A DNA stretch of 64,000 bases from Molothrus aeneus (Eukaryota > Chordata > Aves > Passeriformes > Icteridae). This document shows positions 24,214 to 35,200 of the stretch, in pieces; position 1 is the stretch's first letter; each line of letters begins with the position of its first letter. The translations under genes were made by a program, and so were the position numbers. The DNA lies in assembly GCF_037042795.1 (NCBI RefSeq), contig NC_089649.1, forward strand, positions 42,503,621 to 42,567,620. The letters are read 5' to 3'. The notes under the pieces were generated by a model. It was not told where the DNA came from, did no database searches, and was given only the letters and a program-made list of their open reading frames with translations.

Positions 24214-24339
24214 TCACAGAGTCTTAGAATGGTTTGGATTGGAAGGGTAAAGACAAAGATATCTAGTTCCAACCCCTCCCTGCCATGGAGAAGGATACCA
24301 CCCACTAAACAATGCTGCTCAAAACCCCATCCAACCTTT
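24214..24339 (-). mobile_element. Short CR1 LINE 3' end
   Basis: The left edge reads ATCACAGAGTCTTAGAATGG, then TTTGGATTGGAAGGGTAAAG, TAGTTCCAACCCCTCCCTGC and CATGGAGAAGGATACCACCC. It ends in ACCCCATCCAACCTT. This is the terminal 120-130 bp of CR1 read backwards, a typical severely 5'-truncated insertion. Confidence 0.92.
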
Positions 24340-26245
24340 TATCTTTATCCTTTTACAATAGAAGGGAAAAGTATTTAATGCTATCCAAAATCATGGAGTT
24401 TACCAAGTAAATGGTCCAGAAGCCTTGCCTCTTCCTTTGAAACACAAAAGAATAAATTTCTAGCTCTACAAATTGTCTTTATGGTGCTTTCCTTTCTGCT
24501 TAGTTCCTCTTTACTTACATTTGGCTCCAAAGGAGAGGTTAGGCATGTTTTTCATGCTTACCGCTCACAGAAAGAACACATGGGAGCAAGTATCCAATAG
24601 ATATTCTGGAGTTTTGGATGGTTTTAATTTCAGTCAGGAGTTTTCCAAAGAGCATGACTGCTGAATACACAAAAGTATAATCTTGGAAACAAACAGAGGC
24701 TTGCAGAAAGAAGTGCAAGTTATTTTCCTATGAGTGAAAAATTGCAGTGTTAAAAACTAATTGTCCAAGTAAAATTTTTGAGATCATCAAAAAGTCCCCC
24801 CCACCAAAAATCCCACTTCTCTTAGAAGTGATTCCCTCATATACATCAAAAATTAAAGCTTAAAACTTTTATGTACTGGATATTTTATTTGCTGAGGTGA
24901 AGTAAAGGTTGTGACTTGGGACTTTGATGTATTTGGTTTATCTCAAATAAAATAGATTCACCTGTGAGGTACATCTGGTGTATATTACACTCAGAATATG
25001 TAACAGTTTAAACGGTAAGTGAATTACATTAACCAAGATCTGGACTAAGGAAGAGAAGGATTTGCTGACTACTACTTACCACATGATGTGCTGTAAGAAA
25101 CAGGTATTAGAGCATATCTACACACTTGAACACCTTAGGACAGCTGTCAGGATAAATGTACATTCAGGATCTAAAGCTTGTCACAGCTGGTTTCAGAACA
25201 AATATATGAGAGCTAACTGCAGGGTGGTCCATTCCCTGCATGTTTGGAAAGACCTGGAGTTTAACTGAGCTAGCAAGCATGTCTCTAGGCTGAGTGTAAA
25301 ATATCAATTGCTGTAAAAAACCATAACAGTATGTGCATTTCTTAAGAAATGTAATGCAGCAGAAACACTTTGAAAACCTCTCCCCTCTGTCTGCACAGAT
25401 AAGAGCCAACACACTGTCTGTGGATGATTTGTCATATCCTTATGCAGTCACTCCTTCTAAGTGTGTGACAGACAGAGCCGCGCTCGTTGAGAGCTGTGCT
25501 AATGCATGAATTCAGCTTCTGTAGATTAGCATTTAATGCCTTCCAAAAGGCTAGGCATGTGCACTGCTTCATGTATTACTCTGAATAAGTCCTGCCAAAG
25601 TTGGGTTTTGCAGCACCTATTCTGATGATCTGGCAGCTGTAGGTCTGAACTGAAGCAAAGGAGGGGGCTGCCCTGGCTGGGAGGACAGGAGTTAAGAGCC
25701 TGTGACTCCCACTGCCCTTGGTAGTTTTGGGCTTGATATGGAGAGCTGGCTGGGACCACATGGAAAGAGAGGTCAACTTGACAGAGTACTTCTGGGAGAA
25801 ATAGCAATGCATAAAGACTCAGTGGCAGGTTTTCCAAGCTGAGACTTTATTATGTGAAACTGTGATTAGAAGATTCACACGATATTGTCATAGATGTCTG
25901 AGTTAAAATCTGAGGTAAAGATTTCAAAATTCCTAATAATCCACTGAGAGCAAAAAATACCTCATTATACAGTTTAAACTAGGTGAATAATATGCTAGTT
26001 ACAGCTTTTATTCTTTATCCTTGCATAGGCAGTAAATTGACTGCATGACAACTTAGTGAAGGGTTGTCCTTCCAAGGACAGATATCAGGAATTCTGATTC
26101 TGTCATCAACCTCATGGAAATGCTGATCTCTGTTGATACATAATAGCTAATATCCTGTATATGAACAACTAGAACATTGTGAAATGCTTTTGAATAGAAA
26201 ATTTACACTCTGGTCATCATTTGGCTACTTATTATCTTACAAATG

Positions 26246-26246
<1 letters not shown>

Positions 26247-26276
<30 letters not shown>
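26247..26276. repeat. (TG)15 microsatellite
   Basis: Fifteen uninterrupted TG dinucleotides; likely length-polymorphic between individuals. Confidence 0.97.
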
Positions 26277-26277
<1 letters not shown>

Positions 26278-26522
26278 TATTCTGCAACTCACAAAATACA
26301 GACTGTCCTAGCTAAGATACCACTAGAGGAAGAGGTATTCCTGGTACCTGGTGCCCAGTTTGAAAGTCTGGAAAGAGAGTCTTTAATTCATAGGCCAGAG
26401 GACATTCCACTGCCTGATTGTCCAGTAAGGTTGGTTGTTGCAGGAGGAGGAGGCAAACCAATTAGTAAAGGCAACATTCAAGAGATGTATTAGAGCCAAA
26501 AAATTGCCTTCTGCATGATAGT

Positions 26523-26547
26523 TAATAAATAAATAAATAAATAAATA
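26523..26547. repeat. (TAAA)n microsatellite, about six units
   Basis: About 25 bp of perfect tetranucleotide repeat (AAAT/TAAA phase). Confidence 0.95.
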
Positions 26548-26690
26548 CAGAAAACAAAACAGCATAATATAGAAGAATAAAAGGAAGGTTAAACATACCA
26601 TGAAAAAATGAAGATAAGCAATTTGCTCTTGCAACTCATTGCTTTGTTTCTAAAAGAAAATATTGCAAAAAATGGTTAATTTGCTTCTTT

Positions 26691-26738
26691 GTGCTTTGTG
26701 GATGTCAAATCAATGTGCTTTGTGGATCTCAAATCAAT
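26691..26738. repeat. 24-bp tandem duplication, one mismatch
   Basis: GTGCTTTGTGGATGTCAAAT + CAAT at 26691-26714 is repeated at 26715-26738 with a single G-to-C change. In the overlapping plus-strand frame it gives a repeated MCFVD-KS peptide, which is a by-product. Confidence 0.88.
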
Positions 26739-29700
26739 GTCCTTGTTTAAAGCTATTTTTTCCCCTCTTAAAAGCATAAATGTTAAACACAGAGTATTAG
26801 TGTTCTTTCATAGGCAATTCATGATTTTCAAAGATTTTAAACAATTCAGAAACTATTTCAGCATGGCTTCTTGAACATATTAATTTAATTCTGAAATTTA
26901 ATTCTGAAAATAACCTTTCAAATTTGGACCTAGGATCAAAATTGTGGAATGAATGAAACTGCTACAAGCATTTTAACTTATGTAAGTATATGCAGTTTCA
27001 ATGAACATGTGTTTTTCCTTTGTAATATTTACCTATAGGTAGATGACGAATAGATAATGATAGAACATAGACAATGATAGAATAGCTCACAGAAAGTAGG
27101 TGCAAGTAATTGTAACTGTGTATTAACAATCTTTTCCATAAATTTCTATGTCCAAAATGTTTTAGCTGCTTGGTAGATTGAGAAGAAAGATGTTTCCATT
27201 TCCAATAGATGTGAAAATGCTTGAAATGAGGGGTTTCAGTGTCCACAGACAACAAAACTTATGATTTTTTAAAAACATTTTTCACTCTTGAATGATCTAA
27301 TATCTGTAATAAAATTTTTCATCCATTTCTCAGCTGAAAAATCTCTGGATTATCAAAAAAATGCTTCTGTAATGCTGAACTCCATGTACACACCAAAATG
27401 CTTGCCATTTAAGATTTTAACAGGGACATTATGTAAGAAATTTTTAACAGTATATCAGCTGTAGGTCCATTCTTGCCTTGATACCAGGCAGGACTGTACA
27501 TTACTCACTTCTCTTTGCAGAGAATGAAGAAATAAAATCAGAAATTTCAATTCATGATGCAGGAATTTGCTGTCTCTTAGCATCTTTGCTACAATATTCT
27601 TCAAAGCAGACAGTACCTTTCTCTCCCTTATGGCAAGTTAGTATTGTGTGTCTTCAGAAGATAATTCCTGGTCAAGTCCACTTCATGATATGATCAGCCT
27701 AAGTTAGCAGAAAGATTCAATTTTGCACTTGGTGTAAGAAATCCCATTTAGATGTCCATGTGCTTTATTGTGGAGCCAACAGCTTGACATTGTTCAGTGA
27801 CACTGATAACACAAACATGCAAAAAGAAATTTAAAAATTATTAAAAAAACAACTTGCCATATAAATTTATTTTTAATTTTCAAGTAAAGATGCATTTTCT
27901 ATCTTAATAATGCCCTTATTTTCTTTCCCATAAAATTTCACAAGTATGCATTAATTACCTTTTTTTTGGCTTTGACCATGGTTAATGCCTTGGTGATAAT
28001 CATAATAACAAGAATAATAATAAACAAAAATACTGGCCTTATTCAGTACAAGGCACTATAATTTTTTGCCACTGAAATCCTACACAGGGAAAAGGTTTGA
28101 TACAGAGTAAAACACAAAAATTTACTAATTAATGTTCTGTAGTTCTCTCCAAATGCAAAACCCACACTGCCTCTTGAATCTTACAGTCTGAAAGATTATT
28201 TGCAAAGTGGCTAAAATTAGAAGAAAATAGAAAGTTTAATCCATGTATGTAATGATCTGATAAGTGACATTTCTACATATTTGCATATATATTATTTAAA
28301 GAGAACTACAGGCTCAGTTTGATTAAAATGCAGCCTTAGTGAAAAAACAGAGGAATGCCTTCTCAGACACCTTCAAAATTGTGAATGTAGCAAGGTCTTG
28401 TCACACCATAATTTATTTTCAAATCTACTAAGTGCAGCAGTAAGTTTTAGCCTTATTCTTTTTCCTTCCAGAAAATATTTGAAGTAATAAATAGCTCACT
28501 GATTGGAGCTATTTTAAACTTAGCAAGTTAAATACTTAACATTCTTTTTCTATGTTCTCCAGTCATCTGGGGAAATAAGTGTTCCTTATAAAAAGAACCA
28601 CACTGAAACAATTCAGATAGTTCAAAGCCTTAGGTTGCCTGCCAGAACTTGCTTTAATGTATTTGTTTTGTGAAATTTAAACAAGGGACACAATATTTAT
28701 ATGTGTACCCTATCATTATGCAATTTGTCTTTTTAGAAATCATTCTTAGGGCTAGGCATTTTCAGAGCTATAAAATTGTTTATAAATCAGATTATAAAGT
28801 GATACAGTAGATCTGAGTTTGTTTAAAGCACAGGACTGGGAGTCATAAGAACACAGACTTGCTCTGAATTCACTAATGACATTATGGGAGAAACCTTTCT
28901 GCAACATTTAAGTTTAAGCATTCATAGAAAAACAAAGGCAACCTCAGCAGCAGGGAGGTGGGGACACACAGTTATGTTCCCTACAGAGAGCTTTATCCCT
29001 CACAAACTGCAATCAATCCTCCTCTGCAATTTTATTCAACAAGATCCAGATTTCTTTCTAGGAAGAAACAAGAACTGAACAGCTCAGTCAGTGTGGCTAA
29101 TACCACTTTTATTTTCTCTCCCTTTAATTTGCTAATGAGAAAACAAATAGGACATGATAATCTGCTGTTGAAAACACTAGGATGCTGAATCTGTCTCATA
29201 TTTCTTTGTTTGGTAGACTGTGACATCAACACTAGGATGTAGCAAGGATTTAAATGATTGTAAACAGGCTGTGTCTTGGGACATCTAAGCCTGCCATCCT
29301 GCTGCCCATCTGAGACTTCCTAAAGTGAGACTGACAACTCAAAAACTAGGCTTATTTGGGATTTAGAAATATTTACTGTGTTTCCACAGGTAACAACCCC
29401 ATGACAGCAGCATTACTGTCAAAAATGAGGTGTGCTATATTGCACAAATAACTGTCTAGACAAACTGCCTTTTAAAAGGGAGTCTGAAGGTGCCCAGCTG
29501 TGTGCTCTCTTTTTATAAGTGCATCAAGCAGCAAAGTGTATCAAACATTTCTCTGCATCAATCTCCACATTCCCAGTGAGGGGGTCATTTGACTCATCAA
29601 GCCTCTACCATTGTAGACAGCTCCCTATGATGGGGTATGCTCTCCTTTCGCATTTTTAGTTATTTTTAACCCTCACAAAAGTGAATGATTCTTTTATTTT

Positions 29701-29839
29701 TTGGTAAAGCCATGAGTGTTCTTCTCCTGTCTTCCTTTCTGTATATTGCTTTTTCTAATTGAGGTTTAATTGGCTTTTTGTTCCCTGATCTTCTCTCTTG
29801 GGTTCTTTAAGATGACTCTTTTTTTTTTTCCCCCCACAG

Positions 29840-29923
29840 CAATAGGGAACTTCCTGATTGCTGTGACCTGTGAGAAGATGAGAGGGAGTGGCCTCTCATT
29901 AAAACATCCCTTAGCAATCACAG
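29840..29923 (+). other. Weak candidate exon, 84 nt, symmetrical phase
   Basis: A very strong acceptor-like tract (T-run then CCCCCCACAG, ending at 29839) precedes an 84-nt open segment. The segment ends in ATCACAG|GTGCAT, an acceptable donor. In the frame open from 29770 the segment would start at the second base of a codon and end after the first base, so both flanking introns would be phase 1. The peptide is about 28 residues (AIGNFLIAVTCEKMRGSG...). No family is recognised. Long pyrimidine tracts followed by AG also occur by chance in T-rich DNA, so this is weak. Confidence 0.2.
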
Positions 29924-31649
29924 GTGCATCCCTCCCAGTGTCAGCTTCAGTATGTCAAACTGACTCGAGTGGTTGCTACCTTTGATATACCTCTGCTGCT
30001 GTTAGTACTTCCTTCCCCCACATCCTGACACTCAAGGTCTGAGAGACATGAAGACAGATCTTGATATTCAAGGTCAGCATAAAGGGAACATTGGTTGTCT
30101 TTGTTTCTGGAGGGTCATGTGGTCCTGAAAGACAGGGCTCTGCCTGAAACAAAAGCTACACATATGGGTGTTAAATTGCAGGATGTGCCCATGGCCATCT
30201 CTTTCCTAGTGACTGGCAGGGTTGGGGAAACCACAGTCTGGCTCTCTCTGTGCTCTCTGTCTTAACCCTGCGGAGCCCTGTAATCATCCTTGAATTGCTC
30301 AAGATCTCCCTGGCCAGTAACATCACTACTGAAATTAATGATTAGAATTCTTTTTCTGTGAAAAGAGAATGGTCTGTGGGCTGGAGAGTAAATTTGTTCC
30401 ATTACTGTGGAAAGGCAGTGAAGAACCTTAGCACCAGTCTGGACTTGTCTTGGACCAAACTGGTTGTAGCTTGGTTTAGCAGTCAATAACTACTGTCTGA
30501 CCTGTTTTAGTTTCAGCAATGGGAACTGTCTGTGGTAAAGCCCTAAGAATCCCAGAAAATTAAATTTTCACCCTTAGGGGGTCATCAGGAAGGCTGCTAT
30601 ATGTTTCAGTAGGACAGTGGTTTTGTGCAATGAATTTACCTGTATTATTAGCACAGCTATTCTGTAGAATAGGAGTTTTAGTTTGGACTAGGAGTGTTAG
30701 TGTTACACAATTTGGACTTCTAAATTGTTAAAACAAAAATAGGAATAACAATAAATTCTTAGATTCCCCTTAGACCCATATTGAAGATGTGTTCCCCTTA
30801 CCAACAAGATGCAGAGCAATGTGTCCTGTTCTGCTCTATCACTGTGATCACACTGGGTCTGGCAGCCCCATGCAGGGACTGGGCCCACTGTGAGCACGCC
30901 TCTGCACCAGCTGTGGATTATCATTTCTTATCTTATTATAAGAATTATTTATGGATAATTCTATTCTGGGTAACAAGTCTGATTAATCTGCTTGAACCAA
31001 GCAGTCTGCTTCACTAAGTGTATGAACTTTCAGTGAATAACACTGAATAGTGTGAGTTTCTGCATGATATAAAAAATTGAGGGAAAAGTGTCTTTCAAAA
31101 TCTTATCCAAGGTATAATTTTTCTGCAGAAGTTTTAGCTACTTGACTGTGAGATAAATCTATCATACTTTTAATTTCAATGGCATATACACAATGGTAAC
31201 CTAAAGGCAGTCACTTGTGTTGTGCTAATGCAGCCTGACCTGGAAATAGTAAAGGAGATTGTTCATAATGATGATTTTGCTAAAGATTTCTTAACATAAG
31301 TAACAAGATTTTCTTTCAGACCTGAACAAGTAGACTATAACCTCTGAGTGAGTATACCTAAACTGCTTCTCAGTGGTGAAGAAACAAACTGGTGTGTGTT
31401 TTATATAATGGAAATGCATAGACACCTATATGCACATGCAAGTGTGTGTATGGTTTCAATATAGAACATTTATTCTATATATATTGAAAAAATCCTTTAA
31501 AATAAAGCACTATAGGGAAGTAAGACAATATCTGTATCATAGAGTGTGGTTCATGATGAATGCTTACTAATGCTTGCTTCTTCTGAAAAAAAGACTTAAA
31601 CAGAGTCACAAAATCATTATTTGTTTTTCATAAAGTCAGTTAATTATCC

Positions 31650-31801
31650 TGTATTTTATGAGTTTAACCCCAGCTGGAATCTAAATACCACAGTTGCTCA
31701 TTTACTCTCTCCCTTCCTGGTAGGATGGAAAGGAGAATCAGAAAAAAAGTTAAAAAAACTGTGGGCTGAAATAAGAACAGTTTTATCATAGAAATAAAGT
31801 A

Positions 31802-31878
<77 letters not shown>

Positions 31879-32265
31879 GGGGGAGAGAGAGACAGGAATA
31901 AATCCCAAGGAAGAAAATCAATGCTCAGTAAAATTACTCACCAGCTGCTGACCAACAACCAGTGCATCCTGAGCTGTCATTGGCAGCTCCTAGGAACTTC
32001 CCCATGTCCTGAGTATGACATTCCATGGTATGGAATATCCCTTTGGCCAGTTCAGGTCAGCTGTCCTGGCCATGCTCCCTCACAGCTCCTTGTGCCCTTC
32101 TTTCCTGGCAGAGCCTGGGACACTGTAAAGTCCTTGACTTGGGGCAAGCACTGCTTGGCAACAACCAAATATCAGTGTGTTATCAGCATCATTCTCACAC
32201 TGAATCCAAAACTGTACCCAGCTACTGGGAAGAAAATTAACTCTTTCCCAGCTCAAACTAAGACA
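31650..32265 (-). mobile_element. Endogenous retrovirus LTR, near full length, interrupted by an ATA microsatellite
   Basis: Reverse-strand copy of the same family as 5045-5585. On the plus strand the left part, GAGTTTAACCCCAGCTGG, is the complement of the family's 3' terminus. Then come GAAATAAGAACAGTTTTAT (U5/polyadenylation area), GGAATATCCCTTTGGCCAGT, TTCAGGTCAGCTGTCCTGGC, GGGGCAAGCACTGCTTGGCA, and at the right GAAAATTAACTCTTTCCCAG and CTCAAACTAAGACA, the complement of the TGT-starting 5' end. The 75-bp ATA array lies where the family has ordinary sequence. No target-site duplication is evident and no internal region adjoins, so it is probably a solo LTR. The polyleucine frame at 31664-31921 and the frames at 31921-32274 are artefacts of this element. 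Confidence 0.85.
31804..31878. repeat. (ATA)25 microsatellite
   Basis: Seventy-five bp of uninterrupted ATA/AAT trinucleotide, followed by a GGGGGAGAGAGAGACAGG purine stretch. It lies inside the LTR at 31650-32265. Confidence 0.97.
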
Positions 32266-35200
32266 CTGATTTAACTCAAATAAGATAAGAATCTTAAAAA
32301 CTGAAATTTCTTTAAGTGCATTTTAGAAGACGTGTGTAGTTCTTACGAGAAATGAACTCTTTAATATATTAAAAACTGCAGCATAGGATGCATTTTAAAA
32401 TAAATATTGCCCAGAAGTCTAAGCAAAGATTTGCATTTGGTGGATTTTACAGAATGAAGTTCCCCAGACACTGAAATTTTATTTCTCACACAGTCTTATA
32501 TGGCACCTTGGCATTAACAGATGAGCTTTTCTTGAAGATCTTGCATTCACTACCTGTCTCACAGAACACTTTCATGCATATTTTCATGTAAAAATCATTC
32601 AGGTTTGTTTGCATACATCATATGCTTCAACATTTTGTATTTGTAGTGAAAAATATAGCCATTAGAGGCATTTTAAGCCATGGAAATACTTATGTGAATT
32701 CAAACTGTTTTGTTTGTTTGTCTATATTCTTGATTTTCCTTTATTCCTATATGTCAGTGCAAGTCCTTGAAATTGTTCAAGTCTGTTTACACTAAGACAC
32801 CAGCTGGAAGAAAATTAGGTGCATCTCAGCAACTTAGGTGGCACGATAGTACCATCTGGACTAAAGAGACATCTGCCCCTCTTAATGATTAAATATATGT
32901 AATTGCACACATAGAAGGAATGGATGAACTATCTGACATGACACAATTTCTGGATGTTTATGTATATTATGCTTCTTGCTTTAAGGAGAAGCTACCTGTT
33001 TTGTTTCTGTGCTGGAGGCTGCTGTTCCCTTAGCAGGGGTGGCTGACTTGATACATAGACAGTACTGAACTTCTTTTGCCTACACTCCAGTATATTAGCC
33101 TGAAGGGAAATCAATATTCCCTTTTTTACCTTAGCATTGGGTTGTAATCTGCAGGAGTCCAGGAACTCACTCATGAGTCCTTTAGTGCTGCCTTTTTCTG
33201 TAAGCTGTTACTGAGTAAAGGGTCAGTAAGTTCTGAAACTAGTGTTTGGGGCCATGGAGATCCTGACTCCAACTCAGGATGTTTCCCAAGCATGTACCAA
33301 GACAAATTAATTTTTTAAAAGTTAGATGGCCTTTTGAAAGGGTCAAGAATAATCAAAGAGCAGCTAGTTCAACCACATGATGAATGAAAACAGATTTCTT
33401 GTACCTGAACCTGGGCTGTCATCCTCAATGAATTCCTACTGTTGCCAAAAGACAGCTAAGAGTGTATCAGTGCAGAGAATGACTTGTACACATCAGTGCT
33501 GGTGCACTTAGTGCAGCAACAAACTTATACACAAACAAAGCTGAAAAAGGGAAAGCTGGACTAAAACCACAACCTAAGCTGCCTCTGAGTATTGGGCTTT
33601 TGCTAACCTTGGGCTAAAAAAATAGCACTTCTCATCTTATCCATGCTTATGACAGCCTCAGTAACTTTTAAGATGAATAAACAGCTTTCACTTCAAAATG
33701 GATTTCAATATGAGAGGGATGAGAAATATATAATGCAAATAAAAGCATGTCTCTGAGTCAGTCAGGTCTATGACTCTAACACAATAAATAATATTTGTCA
33801 GCCAAGAACTTTCAAAAGAGTTTTAAGCATTCCCTGTATACTACAAGCTACAGATTTGGTTCCCTCAGAGTGTTGGTAGAGATTTGGCTTTAAACAATAC
33901 AGGACATTAAGCTTGAAACATCAATATGTGTCAGAATTACACTTTGCAAGACAGAAGATATATGATTCTTATTGCCATAATGATTAGAGGTGTGAGTTCT
34001 AATATCCAAGCTGTATTATCCTGCTTCTGACAGCTACCAAGAACTTGTGTCCTTCAGAGAACCAAATAGGCATCTTATTAATCAAGTTTTTCAGAGAAAA
34101 CCTGCTCTCAGCTCTTCAGCAAAGTATACACTCAAATAGTTTCTTCTGCTTCTGAAAGGACTAGGGTGCCAGCTACCTTAAAAATATGTGAATATTGCTC
34201 AGTAGACACTGTGCAGTCAAGGGTGTCCCAAAATATTTTCAAATAAAATATAAGTTAAATTAGGTGTGAGAAGGACAATTATATAAAGGACTAAATTAAC
34301 TCATGAGAATCAACATACAAATTTCCATGGTTTAAATTAAAAAGTATCTCTCCATGTTATAGGAAATAAATGAAGAACTTGTGAGAAGGAAGGGAAACAA
34401 GGCTACAATGCAGGAAAAACTAGTCAGGGAATTAGGATACATTTATATAAAAAATCCATAAGCAAATCATAGACTTTTTAAAAATCATATTTGTTTCACT
34501 ATTTGACAAAATGAGGGAAGGTACCTACCTTCATACAGGAGGGTGGTGCTGAAGCCAACCACCCACTGGCAGAAACTGCAGGAATAAGATCTGCATCCAA
34601 TTTTGTCTGATAAAACGTCTCCCTTGTTCTTTGTTCCTGTCTAAGACAAGTTCTTCCCTTTGATGAAGGTGAAAAAGATGTTTTTGAGTGAAGGGTGGTA
34701 CAGGAAGAAGTTGAGGAATGTGGTTTCACTGCATATTCTCCATGCAAGTAAGAAGGAAGAAGAAAGAAAAGAAAAAAAACCATTTTATTCTTTGAGAGTA
34801 AAGAGGTGTCTGATCTGGAATTCATTTTGCCTTTTCCCTAATTTTCCATTTTGATTTTATTTCTTTTTCCATATTGATACATAAAATTAAAAATTTAAAT
34901 TAATTTGGTATATCTCAGTGAAATCTAGCACATTTTCTCTAGCATTTGCAATGGCCCAGTGGAATTTTTTCTACTTTTGACTGAAGTGAGTATATTTCCA
35001 AACTCTGTGTCCCTCCTGTTCCAGCATTTCAGTCTTTTTGGAATGAGAGATGATGGAATAATTTTGGATTTTAGAATTGCTTTCAAAGTCCTTGAAAATC
35101 ACAGGATGAAAAAGCAGGTGACAAATTTTTTCCTGGAGATCTCAGGCTCAAGAATCTTGTTGATCAATAGACTTACAAGCTACAAACCAGCATTCTGTAT

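Larger units (their letters stand above)
24340..31649. other. Unique AT-rich sequence with microsatellites and one weak exon candidate
   Basis: About 7.3 kb without recognised CR1 or LTR. It contains (TG)15 at 26247-26276, an AAAT repeat at 26523-26547, a 24-bp tandem duplication at 26691-26738 and the exon candidate at 29840-29923. A somewhat GC-richer patch at 25450-25840 carries overlapping minus-strand frames (103 and 78 codons) with no recognisable domain. Confidence 0.5.

Noticed and set aside
31664..31921. Minus-strand frame with a long polyleucine run
   Set aside because: It is the translation of the ATA microsatellite inside the LTR, not a protein.
34499..34825. 108-codon minus-strand frame with a hydrophobic start
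   Set aside because: There is no recognisable domain and no splice context; a signal-like stretch alone is not enough.
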